From: an uncultured Saprospiraceae bacterium
GTDB lineage: Bacteria > Bacteroidota > Bacteroidia > Chitinophagales > Saprospiraceae
Length of the DNA: 64,000 bases
Direction: 5' to 3'
Assembly (NCBI GenBank): GCA_937934275.1
Contig: CALHAM010000041.1
Coordinates: forward strand, 32,182-96,181
The notes below the pieces were generated by a model. That model saw only the letters and a program-made list of their open reading frames with translations. It was not told where the DNA came from and did not search any database. Position numbers and translations under genes: made by a program. Positions 36,869-45,023 of the stretch are shown one piece after another (positions within the stretch are counted from its first letter, which is position 1; every line of letters starts with the position of its first letter).

Positions 36869-37471
36869 ATGGGTTTCCAAAGTTTCGTCAAATCCAAACC
36901 ATTCAAGTATTTCAAGAACTTCATCATCGGTCTGGGCGCGTCCATCGTGCTCATGGGTGCTCTTTTCAAGCTGGAAAGCTGGGAGGGCGCTTCAGAAATG
37001 TTAATCGTCGGCCTTTCGGTAGAAGCCATCATCTTCCTTTTTTTGGGCATCATTGGCCCGGAGCCAGATTATTACTGGCACAAGCTGTATCCCGGTTTGG
37101 ATGACTACAACTCCCGCATCCAACCGCTGACGGCTGGTCCCAATCCGAACATGCCGGAAGTAGCTCCGCTGCACGGCGATGTGGTGGAGCGCCAATTAGG
37201 AGGAATGCTGACCGAGCTGCAGTCAATGTCTAAGAGCCTTGCTGCACTCAAAGCCTTGCAAGAAGTGGACTTTTCAGGCACGAAAGAGCAGATCAAGTCC
37301 ATGTCGAACTTCTACACTAAGATGAATGAGGCCATGGCCGATATGGCCCGTTCCGCTGAAGATGTCCGTCAGTACAAAGACCAGTTGGCCTCTCTAAACA
37401 AGAACCTGAGTTCCCTAAACACCGTCTACGGCAACATGCTGGCCGCTATGGCCAACATCGGCCGCCAATAA
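36869..37471 (+). CDS. gldL: Gliding motility/T9SS inner-membrane protein GldL
   Basis: This 200-residue protein starts with two membrane helices (about residues 18-40 and 45-66), with the conserved charged KLESWEG between them and a cytoplasmic coiled coil (LTELQSMSKSLAALKALQEV to LNKNLSSLNTVYG). GldL forms the stator of the GldLM motor that uses the proton gradient to power type IX secretion and gliding. It lies between gldK and gldM with 143 and 67 bases on either side. Confidence 0.97.
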   Translation: MGFQSFVKSKPFKYFKNFIIGLGASIVLMGALFKLESWEGASEMLIVGLSVEAIIFLFLGIIGPEPDYYWHKLYPGLDDYNSRIQPLTAGPNPNMPEVAPLHGDVVERQLGGMLTELQSMSKSLAALKALQEVDFSGTKEQIKSMSNFYTKMNEAMADMARSAEDVRQYKDQLASLNKNLSSLNTVYGNMLAAMANIGRQ

Positions 37472-37538
37472 ATCAGGCCCTGAGCGCGCAAACTGACTGC
37501 AAACCTCCTGTTTAACAACACTTAAAGACAACTACGAC

Positions 37539-39086
37539 ATGTCCATACCAAAGGAGCCGCGGCAGTTGATGATCAACCTGATGTACTTGGTGTTGACCGC
37601 ACTGCTCGCCTTGAACGTATCAGCCGAAGTTATGAACGCCTTCTTCTCGCTCGATAGAGGCTTGAAAGGGAGCCGCAATATCGTCGAGAAAAGCAATGAA
37701 ACCATTATGGAAAATATCAACAAACAGGCTGATGCTTACCGCAAACCGGAGAATGAAAAGTACCGCGAGAATGCTAAACAGGCGCTGGCGTTAGCCGAAG
37801 AATTCACCGCCTATATCGACGGCGTTCGTCAGAAGCTGTTCGATAAAGCCGGTGGCCCATCCAAAAGCGACCCAACCATTCCCAAAGACATCCGCAACAA
37901 GGACATTACCACGCGCATGTTTGTGTTGGGCGAGGCGGGTGCCAAGGAAGGCATCGGTTTTGAAATAGAGCGCAAAATCAAAGACTTGCGCAACAAGTTG
38001 TTGGAGTTGGCCGACAACGATCCTGAAGTGGCTGCCTCTATGCCCTTAGATGTGGAGCCGTTGCCTGCAAAGACTGATAAGACTAGCTGGGCCGACTTCA
38101 AATTCCGGCAAATGCCCGTAGCCGCTTGCTTTCCCATCCTGGGCAAAATTCAAAGCGATGCTAAGGCGTCCTCTTCAGCAGTGCTCAATTATTGTTTGAA
38201 GAAAGTAGCAGGTGAGGATATCAAGTTCGATGCCTTCCAGCCGGCCATCAGCGCTCCGAAAGGTTACGTCATCGCAGGAGAAAAGTATGAGGCGGATATC
38301 TTCCTCAGCGCCTACAGCACTAACGCAGACAACATTAGCATTTCTGTAGATGGCCGTCCCCTACCTATAAAAGATGGTGTGGCTAAATATGAAGTCATGA
38401 CCTCTTCCACGGGCGTTAAGTCGTATAAGGTAACGATCAACGTGAAAAACCCGCTGACGGGTGAAGTGAAGACCTATTCTAAAGACTTCCAGTACGAAGT
38501 GGGTCGTCGCTCTGCCTCCATCCAGCTGGATAAAATGAACGTTTTCTACATTGGCGTAGACAACCCGATCTCTATATCAGCTGCGGGGGTGTCTTCCAAC
38601 GAACTAAACGTGTCCGCATCAGGTGCGGGCATCTCTCTCAATAAGGATGGCCCTTCGCACTACCAAGTGCGCGTAACCACGCCGGGAGAAGCCACCATCA
38701 CCCTTTCGGGCGGGGGGCTTCCGCCTACCAAGTTCACCTATAAAGTAAAGCGCATCCCTGATCCCGTGCCGCTATTGGGCGCTCAACGCTTCGATAGCGC
38801 CATTCCGAACGGTACCTTCAAGGCGCAGGGCGGTGTAGCCGCTGTGCTGGAGAATTTTGACTTTGATGCCAAGTGTGAAGTCGCTGGCTACACGGTGGCC
38901 TATCAGAAAAAGCGCGCCGACGTGGTGGAAAAAACCAACAGCGGCGCCCGCTTCAACCCAGATGTACAAGACCTTATTCGGCGTGCTGAACCGGGCGATG
39001 TCTACTATTTCTTAGACATCCGTGCTAAATGCCCCGGCGACGTGGCCGCCCGCAAATTGGGCGATCTGGTCTTCAAAATTCGTTAA
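37539..39086 (+). CDS. gldM: Gliding motility/T9SS motor protein GldM (PorM)
   Basis: This 515-residue protein starts MSIPKEPRQLMINLMYLVLTALLALNVS, the single N-terminal helix that sits inside the GldL pentamer, followed by large periplasmic beta-rich domains that carry torque to the GldK-GldN ring. Conserved pieces include YVIAGEKYEADIFLSAYS and PVPLLGAQRFDS. Length is normal for the family. A long hairpin separates it from gldN. Confidence 0.97.
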   Translation: MSIPKEPRQLMINLMYLVLTALLALNVSAEVMNAFFSLDRGLKGSRNIVEKSNETIMENINKQADAYRKPENEKYRENAKQALALAEEFTAYIDGVRQKLFDKAGGPSKSDPTIPKDIRNKDITTRMFVLGEAGAKEGIGFEIERKIKDLRNKLLELADNDPEVAASMPLDVEPLPAKTDKTSWADFKFRQMPVAACFPILGKIQSDAKASSSAVLNYCLKKVAGEDIKFDAFQPAISAPKGYVIAGEKYEADIFLSAYSTNADNISISVDGRPLPIKDGVAKYEVMTSSTGVKSYKVTINVKNPLTGEVKTYSKDFQYEVGRRSASIQLDKMNVFYIGVDNPISISAAGVSSNELNVSASGAGISLNKDGPSHYQVRVTTPGEATITLSGGGLPPTKFTYKVKRIPDPVPLLGAQRFDSAIPNGTFKAQGGVAAVLENFDFDAKCEVAGYTVAYQKKRADVVEKTNSGARFNPDVQDLIRRAEPGDVYYFLDIRAKCPGDVAARKLGDLVFKIR

Positions 39087-39097
39087 TCCAATTTAGC

Positions 39098-39161
39098 CCG
39101 GAATTGTGCGTTCCTCTGCTGTGTCATCACCTGTAGAAAATGCACAATTCCGGCTTTCTTT
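39098..39161 (+). terminator. Terminator-like hairpin between gldM and gldN
   Basis: CCGGAATTGTGC (39098-39109) and GCACAATTCCGG (39142-39153) form a perfect 12-bp stem with a 32-base loop, followed by CTTTCTTT. It lies inside the operon and could reduce gldN transcription or protect the upstream mRNA end. Confidence 0.55.
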
Positions 39162-39203
39162 AGAGCGAATTTACTAAACACTCACCTCTAATCTTCTCAA
39201 ACC

Positions 39204-40085
39204 ATGTATGTTCTTCTTCGTTGGGCTGTTTTTGCCCTGCTTTTCTGCTCTGTGGGCACGTTGACTCTTGTGGCCCAAAACTATGGAGAAGTACGAGATG
39301 TACGCACTGAGGCCAGTGAGCCTGATGAATTCGGAGAAGTCTTAGACGACGTGGTGCCCAAAGAAACGATGAAAGAACGCCGTGTGCTGGATTATCAGCC
39401 CGTACGCGAAAGCGACATCATGTGGGAACGCCGCGTTTGGCGCATCATCGACGTGCGTGAAAAAATGAATCTTCCGTTTGCCTATCCGGAAGAACCATTT
39501 TTCCGCATCCTTTCAGATGCTGCTGTGAAAGGGGAATTGCCTGTCTACTCTGTAGATGACGACAAGTTCTCTAAGCGCCTGAGCACCGACGACGTCCTGG
39601 CTATGATGTCCAAGGCCGATACCATCGTCACTTTTGACCCAGAAACCTACGAAGAAAAAATTGAAGTGGTGCGCAACGACATCAACTGGGCTGATGTCAA
39701 ACGCTTCCGCATAAAAGAGGTCTGGTTCTTCGACAAAGAGACTTCCACGATGCAAGTCCGCATTTTAGGCATCGCACCCCTGATCGATGTTCGCGACAAC
39801 GATGGCAACTTCCGCTACGAAAAAGCCATGTTCTGGGTGTATTACCCACACGCTAGAAACCTCTTGGCTCGTCACCGCGTCTTCACGCTGGGTGGTAACA
39901 CGAACGCTACTATATCTTGGGAGGATTTCTTAGAACTGCGCTATTTCTCAAGCTTTATCATCAAGGAGTCGAACGTATACGACCGCCGTATCGAAGACTA
40001 CGCGCGTGGTACGGATGCCCTCTGGGAGTCGGAGCGCATCAAAAATGCCATTTTCAATTTCGAGCAAGACCTCTGGCAATATTGA
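39204..40085 (+). CDS. gldN: Gliding motility/T9SS protein GldN (PorN)
   Basis: This 293-residue exported protein has a signal peptide (cleavage near LVAQN) and the GldN/PorN body with RRVWRIIDVREKMNLPFAYPEEPFF, VKRFRIKEVWFFDKETS and EKAMFWVYYPHARNLLA. It forms the periplasmic ring with GldK. It is the last gene of the operon and is followed by two strong hairpins. Confidence 0.95.
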   Translation: MYVLLRWAVFALLFCSVGTLTLVAQNYGEVRDVRTEASEPDEFGEVLDDVVPKETMKERRVLDYQPVRESDIMWERRVWRIIDVREKMNLPFAYPEEPFFRILSDAAVKGELPVYSVDDDKFSKRLSTDDVLAMMSKADTIVTFDPETYEEKIEVVRNDINWADVKRFRIKEVWFFDKETSTMQVRILGIAPLIDVRDNDGNFRYEKAMFWVYYPHARNLLARHRVFTLGGNTNATISWEDFLELRYFSSFIIKESNVYDRRIEDYARGTDALWESERIKNAIFNFEQDLWQY

Positions 40086-40112
40086 TTTAGCCCACATCTC
40101 AGGGGTGATTAA

Positions 40113-40157
40113 AAGGGAGGCTGCACAAAAACAGACAGTAGTTGCGCAGCCTCCCTT
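40113..40157 (-). terminator. Hairpin between gldN and the convergent sigma gene
   Basis: AAGGGAGGCTGC (40113-40124) and GCAGCCTCCCTT (40146-40157) form a 12-bp stem. On the minus strand TTTTAAT follows, so it probably ends the sigma-factor transcript; on the + strand CTCCTTT follows and it may help end the gld transcript too. Confidence 0.65.
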
Positions 40158-40254
40158 CTCCTTTGCCGCCGACATGGACAACATCACACGGTATTGCTGC
40201 TTAGAAGGTCCAGCCGCCTCAGTTCTCTAAACGATGCTGACCTAAGCTATCAAA

Positions 40255-40306
40255 CATCAAAAGGCCCATCCGATAAAACATCAGATGGGCCTTTTGATGC
40301 TTTTTT
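40255..40306 (+). terminator. Strong intrinsic terminator of the gldKLMN operon
   Basis: CATCAAAAGGCCCATC (40255-40270) and GATGGGCCTTTTGATG (40284-40299) form a perfect 16-bp stem with a 13-base loop, followed by CTTTTTT. Confidence 0.85.
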
Positions 40307-40364
40307 CGGCGAGCTATTTTATGCAACTTGTTATCAGCATATCTCGCCTGCTCTTTTGAGCAAA

Positions 40365-40949
40365 TTAGTCAAAAACAGGTGCAAACGTATCCGCTAAATC
40401 AGTCGTATCTTCTTCCTTATCCTTTGCTAACCTTCCCAAGTCAAAGCCATAGTTGGATAAAATCTTTTCCTTGAGCTCTTTGCGCGCGAAGAAAATTCGG
40501 CTTTTAACCGTACCCAAAGGCAAGTTGAGGTGGTCGGCAATCTCTTGGTACTTGTACCCTTCAAAATGCATCAAGAAGGGGATGCGCGTGTTATCGTCTA
40601 AAGCGGCCACGAGTTCGTTTAGCTCCTTAATCGTTATCTCACTTTCCGCCGAATTGCCCACGGCATGGCTTCCCGAGTTCAAATAGAACTGATTATCGGT
40701 AGTGTCAATAATCGTATTGGCCTTGACTTTACGGCGGTAATTATTGATAAAGATGTTTTTCATGATGGTAAACATCCAGGCTTTAAAATTAGTGCCTGGG
40801 CGGAATTTATCGCGATTTGCCAGCGCCCGATAGGCCGTCTCCTGATACAGATCTTTAGCTTCCTCCGAGTTTTTAGTCAGATTATAGGCAAACGTCTGCA
40901 GCATGCTGGTCAAGTCGCTCAAGCGGTAATTAAACTCAAGTATCGTCAT
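40365..40949 (-). CDS. ECF-type RNA polymerase sigma factor
   Basis: This 194-residue sigma-70 family member has region 2 (EAKDLYQETAYRALANRDKFRPGTNFKAWMFTIMKN) and region 4 (YKYQEIADHLNLPLGTVKSRIFFARKELKEKI). It is flanked by the gldKLMN operon and, beyond the HD gene, porX. In Porphyromonas gingivalis PorX works with the ECF factor SigP to drive T9SS genes, so this is a positional candidate for the SigP counterpart. No anti-sigma gene is adjacent, which also fits SigP-like regulation. Its -7 box is a perfect TACCTTTG. Confidence 0.92.
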   Translation of the reverse strand: MTILEFNYRLSDLTSMLQTFAYNLTKNSEEAKDLYQETAYRALANRDKFRPGTNFKAWMFTIMKNIFINNYRRKVKANTIIDTTDNQFYLNSGSHAVGNSAESEITIKELNELVAALDDNTRIPFLMHFEGYKYQEIADHLNLPLGTVKSRIFFARKELKEKILSNYGFDLGRLAKDKEEDTTDLADTFAPVFD

Positions 40950-40977
40950 GGTAGGCGCTTTTTGATTTGCAATGCTG

Positions 40978-41008
40978 CAAAGGTATTTTATGTTTAACTT
41001 TCCTGCAA
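40978..41008 (-). promoter_or_regulatory. Promoter of the ECF sigma gene (TTG / TACCTTTG)
   Basis: On the minus strand TTG at 41008-41006 and TACCTTTG at 40985-40978 are spaced by 20 bases, close to the Bacteroidota consensus. The start codon lies 28 bases further on. Confidence 0.55.
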
Positions 41009-41154
41009 GTGTTCTTGAACGTTTTAAGTGTCAATAATTAGCAAATTTGAATGTATTGGAATTTATTTTGTATTTAATCATTGATAATCAGATTTTTATA
41101 CAGTTTAGACAAAGTCTACTCTTTGTTTTTTTTCAAAAAAAAATGAAAAATACT

Positions 41155-42381
41155 TTAGTGATTAGAGGGGCGAATATTCTTGGGATAGCAAACGAAGTGC
41201 TTGGTTACCGTTTGGGTATACAGGGGAACATCCGAGCATTCGTCTATGGGTAAGACTCGCCCGCTCTTAAAAAGAATGTTTATTTTTTCAGCGGCGGGGT
41301 CATAGGCGCGGTTGCTGGATGCTCCAGTGAAGACGAGGTTTGGCCCCCAGTTACCGTATTTGCGATGGGCTGCTTCCTGGAGTTGGTGGAGGTAGCTGAT
41401 TTCGATGGGTGCGCTCCGCCACTCCAATCGGAACAACCGCCTTTCGATAAGGCCTTTGGCCAAAAAAGCGAGCATAGGGTCGTCGTGAGAGCACCAAGCC
41501 TTTATAGAGGCCGCTACGTCCACGTCGTCCAGTTGGGCCAAGTAGTGTACAAGTTGGTCGGGAGTTGGGTTATCGTTGGGCGCGCGGTACAAGAACCAGC
41601 GCAAAGGCTTAGAGGCTTCTAAGGCAACGCCCTGTAGCGCAAGAGTTCGGGCATGGCGCAACAGATGTACGACCATCTGCTCGGCCGAAACGTTAGTCTT
41701 GTGTAAGTACACTTGCCAATACATCAGCCGGCGCGCTATGAGAAATTTTTCGATGCTGTATATGCCTTTTTCCTCAACGACCAGTTCGCCATTGTGAACG
41801 GCAAGCATTTTGATAATGCGGTCGTAGCCGATGACTCCTTCGGAAACACCGGTAAAGAAGCTGTCTCGGTTGAGGTAATCCATGCGGTCCATGTCGAGCT
41901 GCCCAGAGACCAATTGGTGCAGAAAAGGCTTGGGGTACTGGTCTTTGAAAATCTGGATGGCTAAGCTCAGGCGCCCATTCAACTGTTGATTGAGCGCTTC
42001 CATGAATAGGAGCGAGAGCGCTTCGTGAGAAAAGTCCACGAGATTGTGCTCCAGCGCGTGGGAATAAGGGCCATGCCCGATATCGTGCAAAAGAATGGCC
42101 GCACAAACGGCCTCGGCTTCTTCCTCTGTAATCTCCTCTCCTTTACTGCGCAAAACTTCAACGGCTTGTTGCATCAGGTGCAGCGCACCCAAGGCGTGGT
42201 GAAAACGCGTGTGGAGTGCTCCCGGATAAACGTAGTGCGCCATACCTACCTGCCGAATACGCCTCAAGCGTTGAAAATAAGGGTGGTCAATGATTTCGAG
42301 TAAGAGACCTTCGGGCACGGAAACGAAACCATACACTGGGTCGTTGAATATCTTCCGCCGAGGTTGCATATCGAGTGCCAT
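41155..42381 (-). CDS. HD-domain phosphohydrolase (dNTPase-like)
   Basis: This 408-residue protein is of the YdhJ/SAMHD1-like HD superfamily. It has the N-terminal KIFNDPVYGFVSVP, RLRRIRQVG, the metal-binding HTRFHHALG, LLHDIGHGPYSHALE and DMDRMDYLNRDS. Members hydrolyse dNTPs or other nucleotides, but the substrate here is not known. It lies between the ECF sigma gene and divergent porX. The TATCTTTG box 11 bases before the start suggests a very short leader. Confidence 0.9.
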   Translation of the reverse strand: MALDMQPRRKIFNDPVYGFVSVPEGLLLEIIDHPYFQRLRRIRQVGMAHYVYPGALHTRFHHALGALHLMQQAVEVLRSKGEEITEEEAEAVCAAILLHDIGHGPYSHALEHNLVDFSHEALSLLFMEALNQQLNGRLSLAIQIFKDQYPKPFLHQLVSGQLDMDRMDYLNRDSFFTGVSEGVIGYDRIIKMLAVHNGELVVEEKGIYSIEKFLIARRLMYWQVYLHKTNVSAEQMVVHLLRHARTLALQGVALEASKPLRWFLYRAPNDNPTPDQLVHYLAQLDDVDVAASIKAWCSHDDPMLAFLAKGLIERRLFRLEWRSAPIEISYLHQLQEAAHRKYGNWGPNLVFTGASSNRAYDPAAEKINILFKSGRVLPIDECSDVPLYTQTVTKHFVCYPKNIRPSNH

Positions 42382-42392
42382 GAGTTGCCTCG

Positions 42393-42400
42393 CAAAGATA
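42393..42400 (-). promoter_or_regulatory. -7 box TATCTTTG of the HD gene
   Basis: A perfect TAnnTTTG match on the minus strand lies 11 bases before the ATG at 42381. Confidence 0.45.
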
Positions 42401-42415
42401 ACCGCGCAATAGCGC

Positions 42416-42423
42416 TACCTTCG
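42416..42423 (+). promoter_or_regulatory. -7-like box TACCTTCG of porX
   Basis: This has one mismatch to TAnnTTTG and lies 40 bases before the porX ATG. It is back to back with the HD gene promoter. Confidence 0.35.
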
Positions 42424-42463
42424 CACAACTGCTGTAAGACACAGTACTACTAACTGAAAAAGT

Positions 42464-44023
42464 ATGGAAAAAGTCAGAATTCTCTGGGCCGACGATGAAA
42501 TTGAAATGCTAAAGCCGCACCTGATGTTCTTAGAGGGCAAAGGGTACGAGGTAGAAACCGCAACTAACGGCCATGATGCTCTGGAGATTTATCTGGAGAA
42601 AGGCAACGAGATAGATGTTGTTTTCTTAGACGAGTCTATGCCCGGCCTAACGGGACTGGAAACACTGCCTAAGATTAAAGAAATCAACCCTCACGTGCCG
42701 GTGGTGATGATCACGAAAAATGAGGCCGAGCAGGTCATGGAAGAGGCGATCGGTTCCCAAATTGCCGATTACCTCATCAAGCCCGTCAACCCCCACCAAA
42801 TTCTGCTCACCCTCAAAAAGATCCTCGACAACAAACGCTTAGTGCGCGAGAAAACCGCCCTGGATTACCAGCAGGATTACCGCCAAATGTTCCTGCAAAT
42901 TACAGGTGGCCTCGACCACGAGGAGTGGGTAGAGGTTTACCGCCGCATTATTCATTGGGAGCTTCGCTTAGATGCCAATCAGGCCGAAGTAGGCGATATC
43001 CTGGCCCAGCAAAAGCAGCAAGCCAACACCGAGTTCAGTAAGTACGTCGTAAAGAACTACTTCGACTGGGTGGATAAGAATAAAGAAGTCGGTCCCGTTA
43101 TGTCGCATTCTATGATGCGCAAGCACATCTTCCCGCACATAGGCAAAGGCCTGCCCACCGTTGTGGTGTTGCTCGACAATTTGCGCTACGACCAATGGAA
43201 GGTGATCGAGCCGTTCCTCAACGAGCTGTTTCGCACGGAGCACGAGGGCTATTTTTTCAGCATCTTGCCTACGGCCACCCAATACAGTCGAAATGCCATC
43301 TTTGCCGGTATGATGCCCGCCGACATTGAAGCAGCTTTTCCAGACAAGTGGAAGAACGACGTTGACGAGGGCGGCAAGAATCTTTTTGAGGACTTTTTCC
43401 TGGGCAAACAAATCGAGCGCGTTTTCCGCAAAGGCATCAAATGGGAATACGTCAAAGTCACTAACGTCGGTCAGGGCAAAGACCTGCTCGACAATATGCT
43501 CAACTATCTGAACAACGACCTAACGGTCATCGTCTACAACTTCATCGACATGCTGTCGCACGCGCGCACGGAGATGGAAGTGCTCAAAGAGCTGGCTGGC
43601 GACGAGCGCGCTTACCGCTCACTGACGCGGTCGTGGTTTCTACACAGCCCTCTGTGGACAGCCCTGCAGCGCTTAGAGGGTCGAGACGTCCAGCTGTTCG
43701 TAACGACCGATCACGGCACCATTCGGGTGCAATCGCCTTCTCGCGTGGTGGGCGACCGCGAAACCACGACCAATTTGCGCTATAAGGTAGGCCGGAACTT
43801 ACAGTACGAAGCCAAAGATGTGCTGGCCGTCAAGGATCCCAAACAAGCTGGCTTGCCAAGACCTAACCTCAGCAGCACCTTCATCTTTGCCAAGGAAGAC
43901 TATTTCTTCCTGTATCCGAACAACTACAATCACTTCTACAACTATTATCGAAACACCTTTCAGCACGGCGGCATTAGCCTCGAGGAAATGATCTGCCCCA
44001 TCGTGCGCATGCGAAGCAAGTAA
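42464..44023 (+). CDS. porX: T9SS response regulator/PglZ-type phosphatase PorX
   Basis: This 519-residue protein joins a response-regulator receiver domain (residues 1-125, phosphoacceptor Asp56 in VVFLDESMPG, acidic Asp10/Asp11, YLIKPVN Lys) to a PglZ/alkaline-phosphatase-like domain (VVVLLDNLRYDQWK, TATQYSRNAIFAGMMP, IVYNFIDMLSHAR, VTTDHGTIRV). This fusion is PorX, partner of the sensor kinase PorY in controlling type IX secretion; the effector domain cleaves phosphodiester-type substrates such as cyclic oligonucleotides in known homologues. It begins an operon with the acyltransferase 18 bases later. Confidence 0.95.
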   Translation: MEKVRILWADDEIEMLKPHLMFLEGKGYEVETATNGHDALEIYLEKGNEIDVVFLDESMPGLTGLETLPKIKEINPHVPVVMITKNEAEQVMEEAIGSQIADYLIKPVNPHQILLTLKKILDNKRLVREKTALDYQQDYRQMFLQITGGLDHEEWVEVYRRIIHWELRLDANQAEVGDILAQQKQQANTEFSKYVVKNYFDWVDKNKEVGPVMSHSMMRKHIFPHIGKGLPTVVVLLDNLRYDQWKVIEPFLNELFRTEHEGYFFSILPTATQYSRNAIFAGMMPADIEAAFPDKWKNDVDEGGKNLFEDFFLGKQIERVFRKGIKWEYVKVTNVGQGKDLLDNMLNYLNNDLTVIVYNFIDMLSHARTEMEVLKELAGDERAYRSLTRSWFLHSPLWTALQRLEGRDVQLFVTTDHGTIRVQSPSRVVGDRETTTNLRYKVGRNLQYEAKDVLAVKDPKQAGLPRPNLSSTFIFAKEDYFFLYPNNYNHFYNYYRNTFQHGGISLEEMICPIVRMRSK

Positions 44024-44041
44024 TTCTTTGGCTTTTTCCGT

Positions 44042-44956
44042 ATGGATCGGTTATCCTTTTGGCTCACGCGGCTAGCTGTTGAGCTTTTTCGCTGGATGCC
44101 TTTCTGGCTACTATATCGCCTGTCCGATGCGTTAGCGTTCTTGTTATGGCGAGTGGTGGGCTATCGCCGCCGTGTGGTGTGGGAAAATTTACAGCGCGCT
44201 TTTCCCGAGAAAACTCCCGAACAACTGACCGCCCTGGCGCGCGAGGTATATCGCAACCTGACGGACGTCATGCTCGAAACCCTAAAGTCCTACACGCTCC
44301 CTGTGGCCGAAATTCAGCGCCGTAGCCGCCCGGTTAATCCCGAGGTGGTCAATCGCCATTTAGATGCCGGCAAAAGCGTTATTCTCTGCGGAGGTCATTA
44401 CGCCAATTGGGAATATACCGGTGTTAGCATGCCGCCGCTTTTTCGGGGCGCCACCATTACCGTCTATAAACCAATTGCTAACCGCTATACCAATGCTTTT
44501 GTCAACCACTCGCGCGGGCGCGTGGGCATGCTCATGGTTCGCATGGAGGAAACCTTTTCGGCCATGCGACTGCGCAAAGCGCAGAATGCCCCCGCGGTGT
44601 TCATTCTGCTGGCTGACCAATCGCCCTCTAATCGAAAGGGTGCCCATTGGGTGCGCTTCCTCGGCCAAGAGACCGCTTCTCTGCCGGGGGTGGATGTGTT
44701 GGCGCGCCGCATGCACTTTCCCGTCGTTTTCTTCTACGTCAAACGCCAACGCCGCGGCTTCTACGAAGTATATTTCTCCGACCTTAACGATACCCCCGAG
44801 CTGGCTAAAGAAGGCGAAATCACTCAGGCCTTCGCCAAAACTTTAGAAACCATCATCCGCCATAAGCCAGAAGATTGGCTCTGGACGCATCGGCGCTGGA
44901 AAATGAGGCGTACCAAGGCTGATACTTCCGGCGCCCTCTCGCAGGCTCCACGATAG
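44042..44956 (+). CDS. LpxL/HtrB-type lysophospholipid acyltransferase
   Basis: This 304-residue inner-membrane protein has an N-terminal hydrophobic region (FWLTRLAVELFRWMPFWLLYRLSDALAFLLW) and the acyltransferase His motif in GGHYANWEY, with LADQSPSN and PVVFFYVKRQRRGFYEVYF further on. Family members add secondary acyl chains to lipid A or related lipids. It follows porX closely, so it may be co-expressed with the secretion regulator. In T9SS bacteria many substrates are anchored to A-LPS, making an envelope-lipid role plausible, but that link is inference. Confidence 0.9.
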   Translation: MDRLSFWLTRLAVELFRWMPFWLLYRLSDALAFLLWRVVGYRRRVVWENLQRAFPEKTPEQLTALAREVYRNLTDVMLETLKSYTLPVAEIQRRSRPVNPEVVNRHLDAGKSVILCGGHYANWEYTGVSMPPLFRGATITVYKPIANRYTNAFVNHSRGRVGMLMVRMEETFSAMRLRKAQNAPAVFILLADQSPSNRKGAHWVRFLGQETASLPGVDVLARRMHFPVVFFYVKRQRRGFYEVYFSDLNDTPELAKEGEITQAFAKTLETIIRHKPEDWLWTHRRWKMRRTKADTSGALSQAPR

Positions 44957-44971
44957 ATGCCCTTATTACTG

Positions 44972-44979
44972 TATATTTG
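44972..44979 (+). promoter_or_regulatory. -7 box TATATTTG of the S8 peptidase gene
   Basis: A perfect TAnnTTTG match lies 44 bases before the ATG at 45024. Confidence 0.45.
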
Positions 44980-45023
44980 CTACATCGCCACCTGCCTCTA
45001 CCTGTACTCAACCACCTACACCC

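Noticed and set aside
41109-41126. ACAAAG/CTTTGT repeat with a T run as a terminator
   Set aside because: The T run is on the + strand, while both neighbouring genes read on the minus strand.
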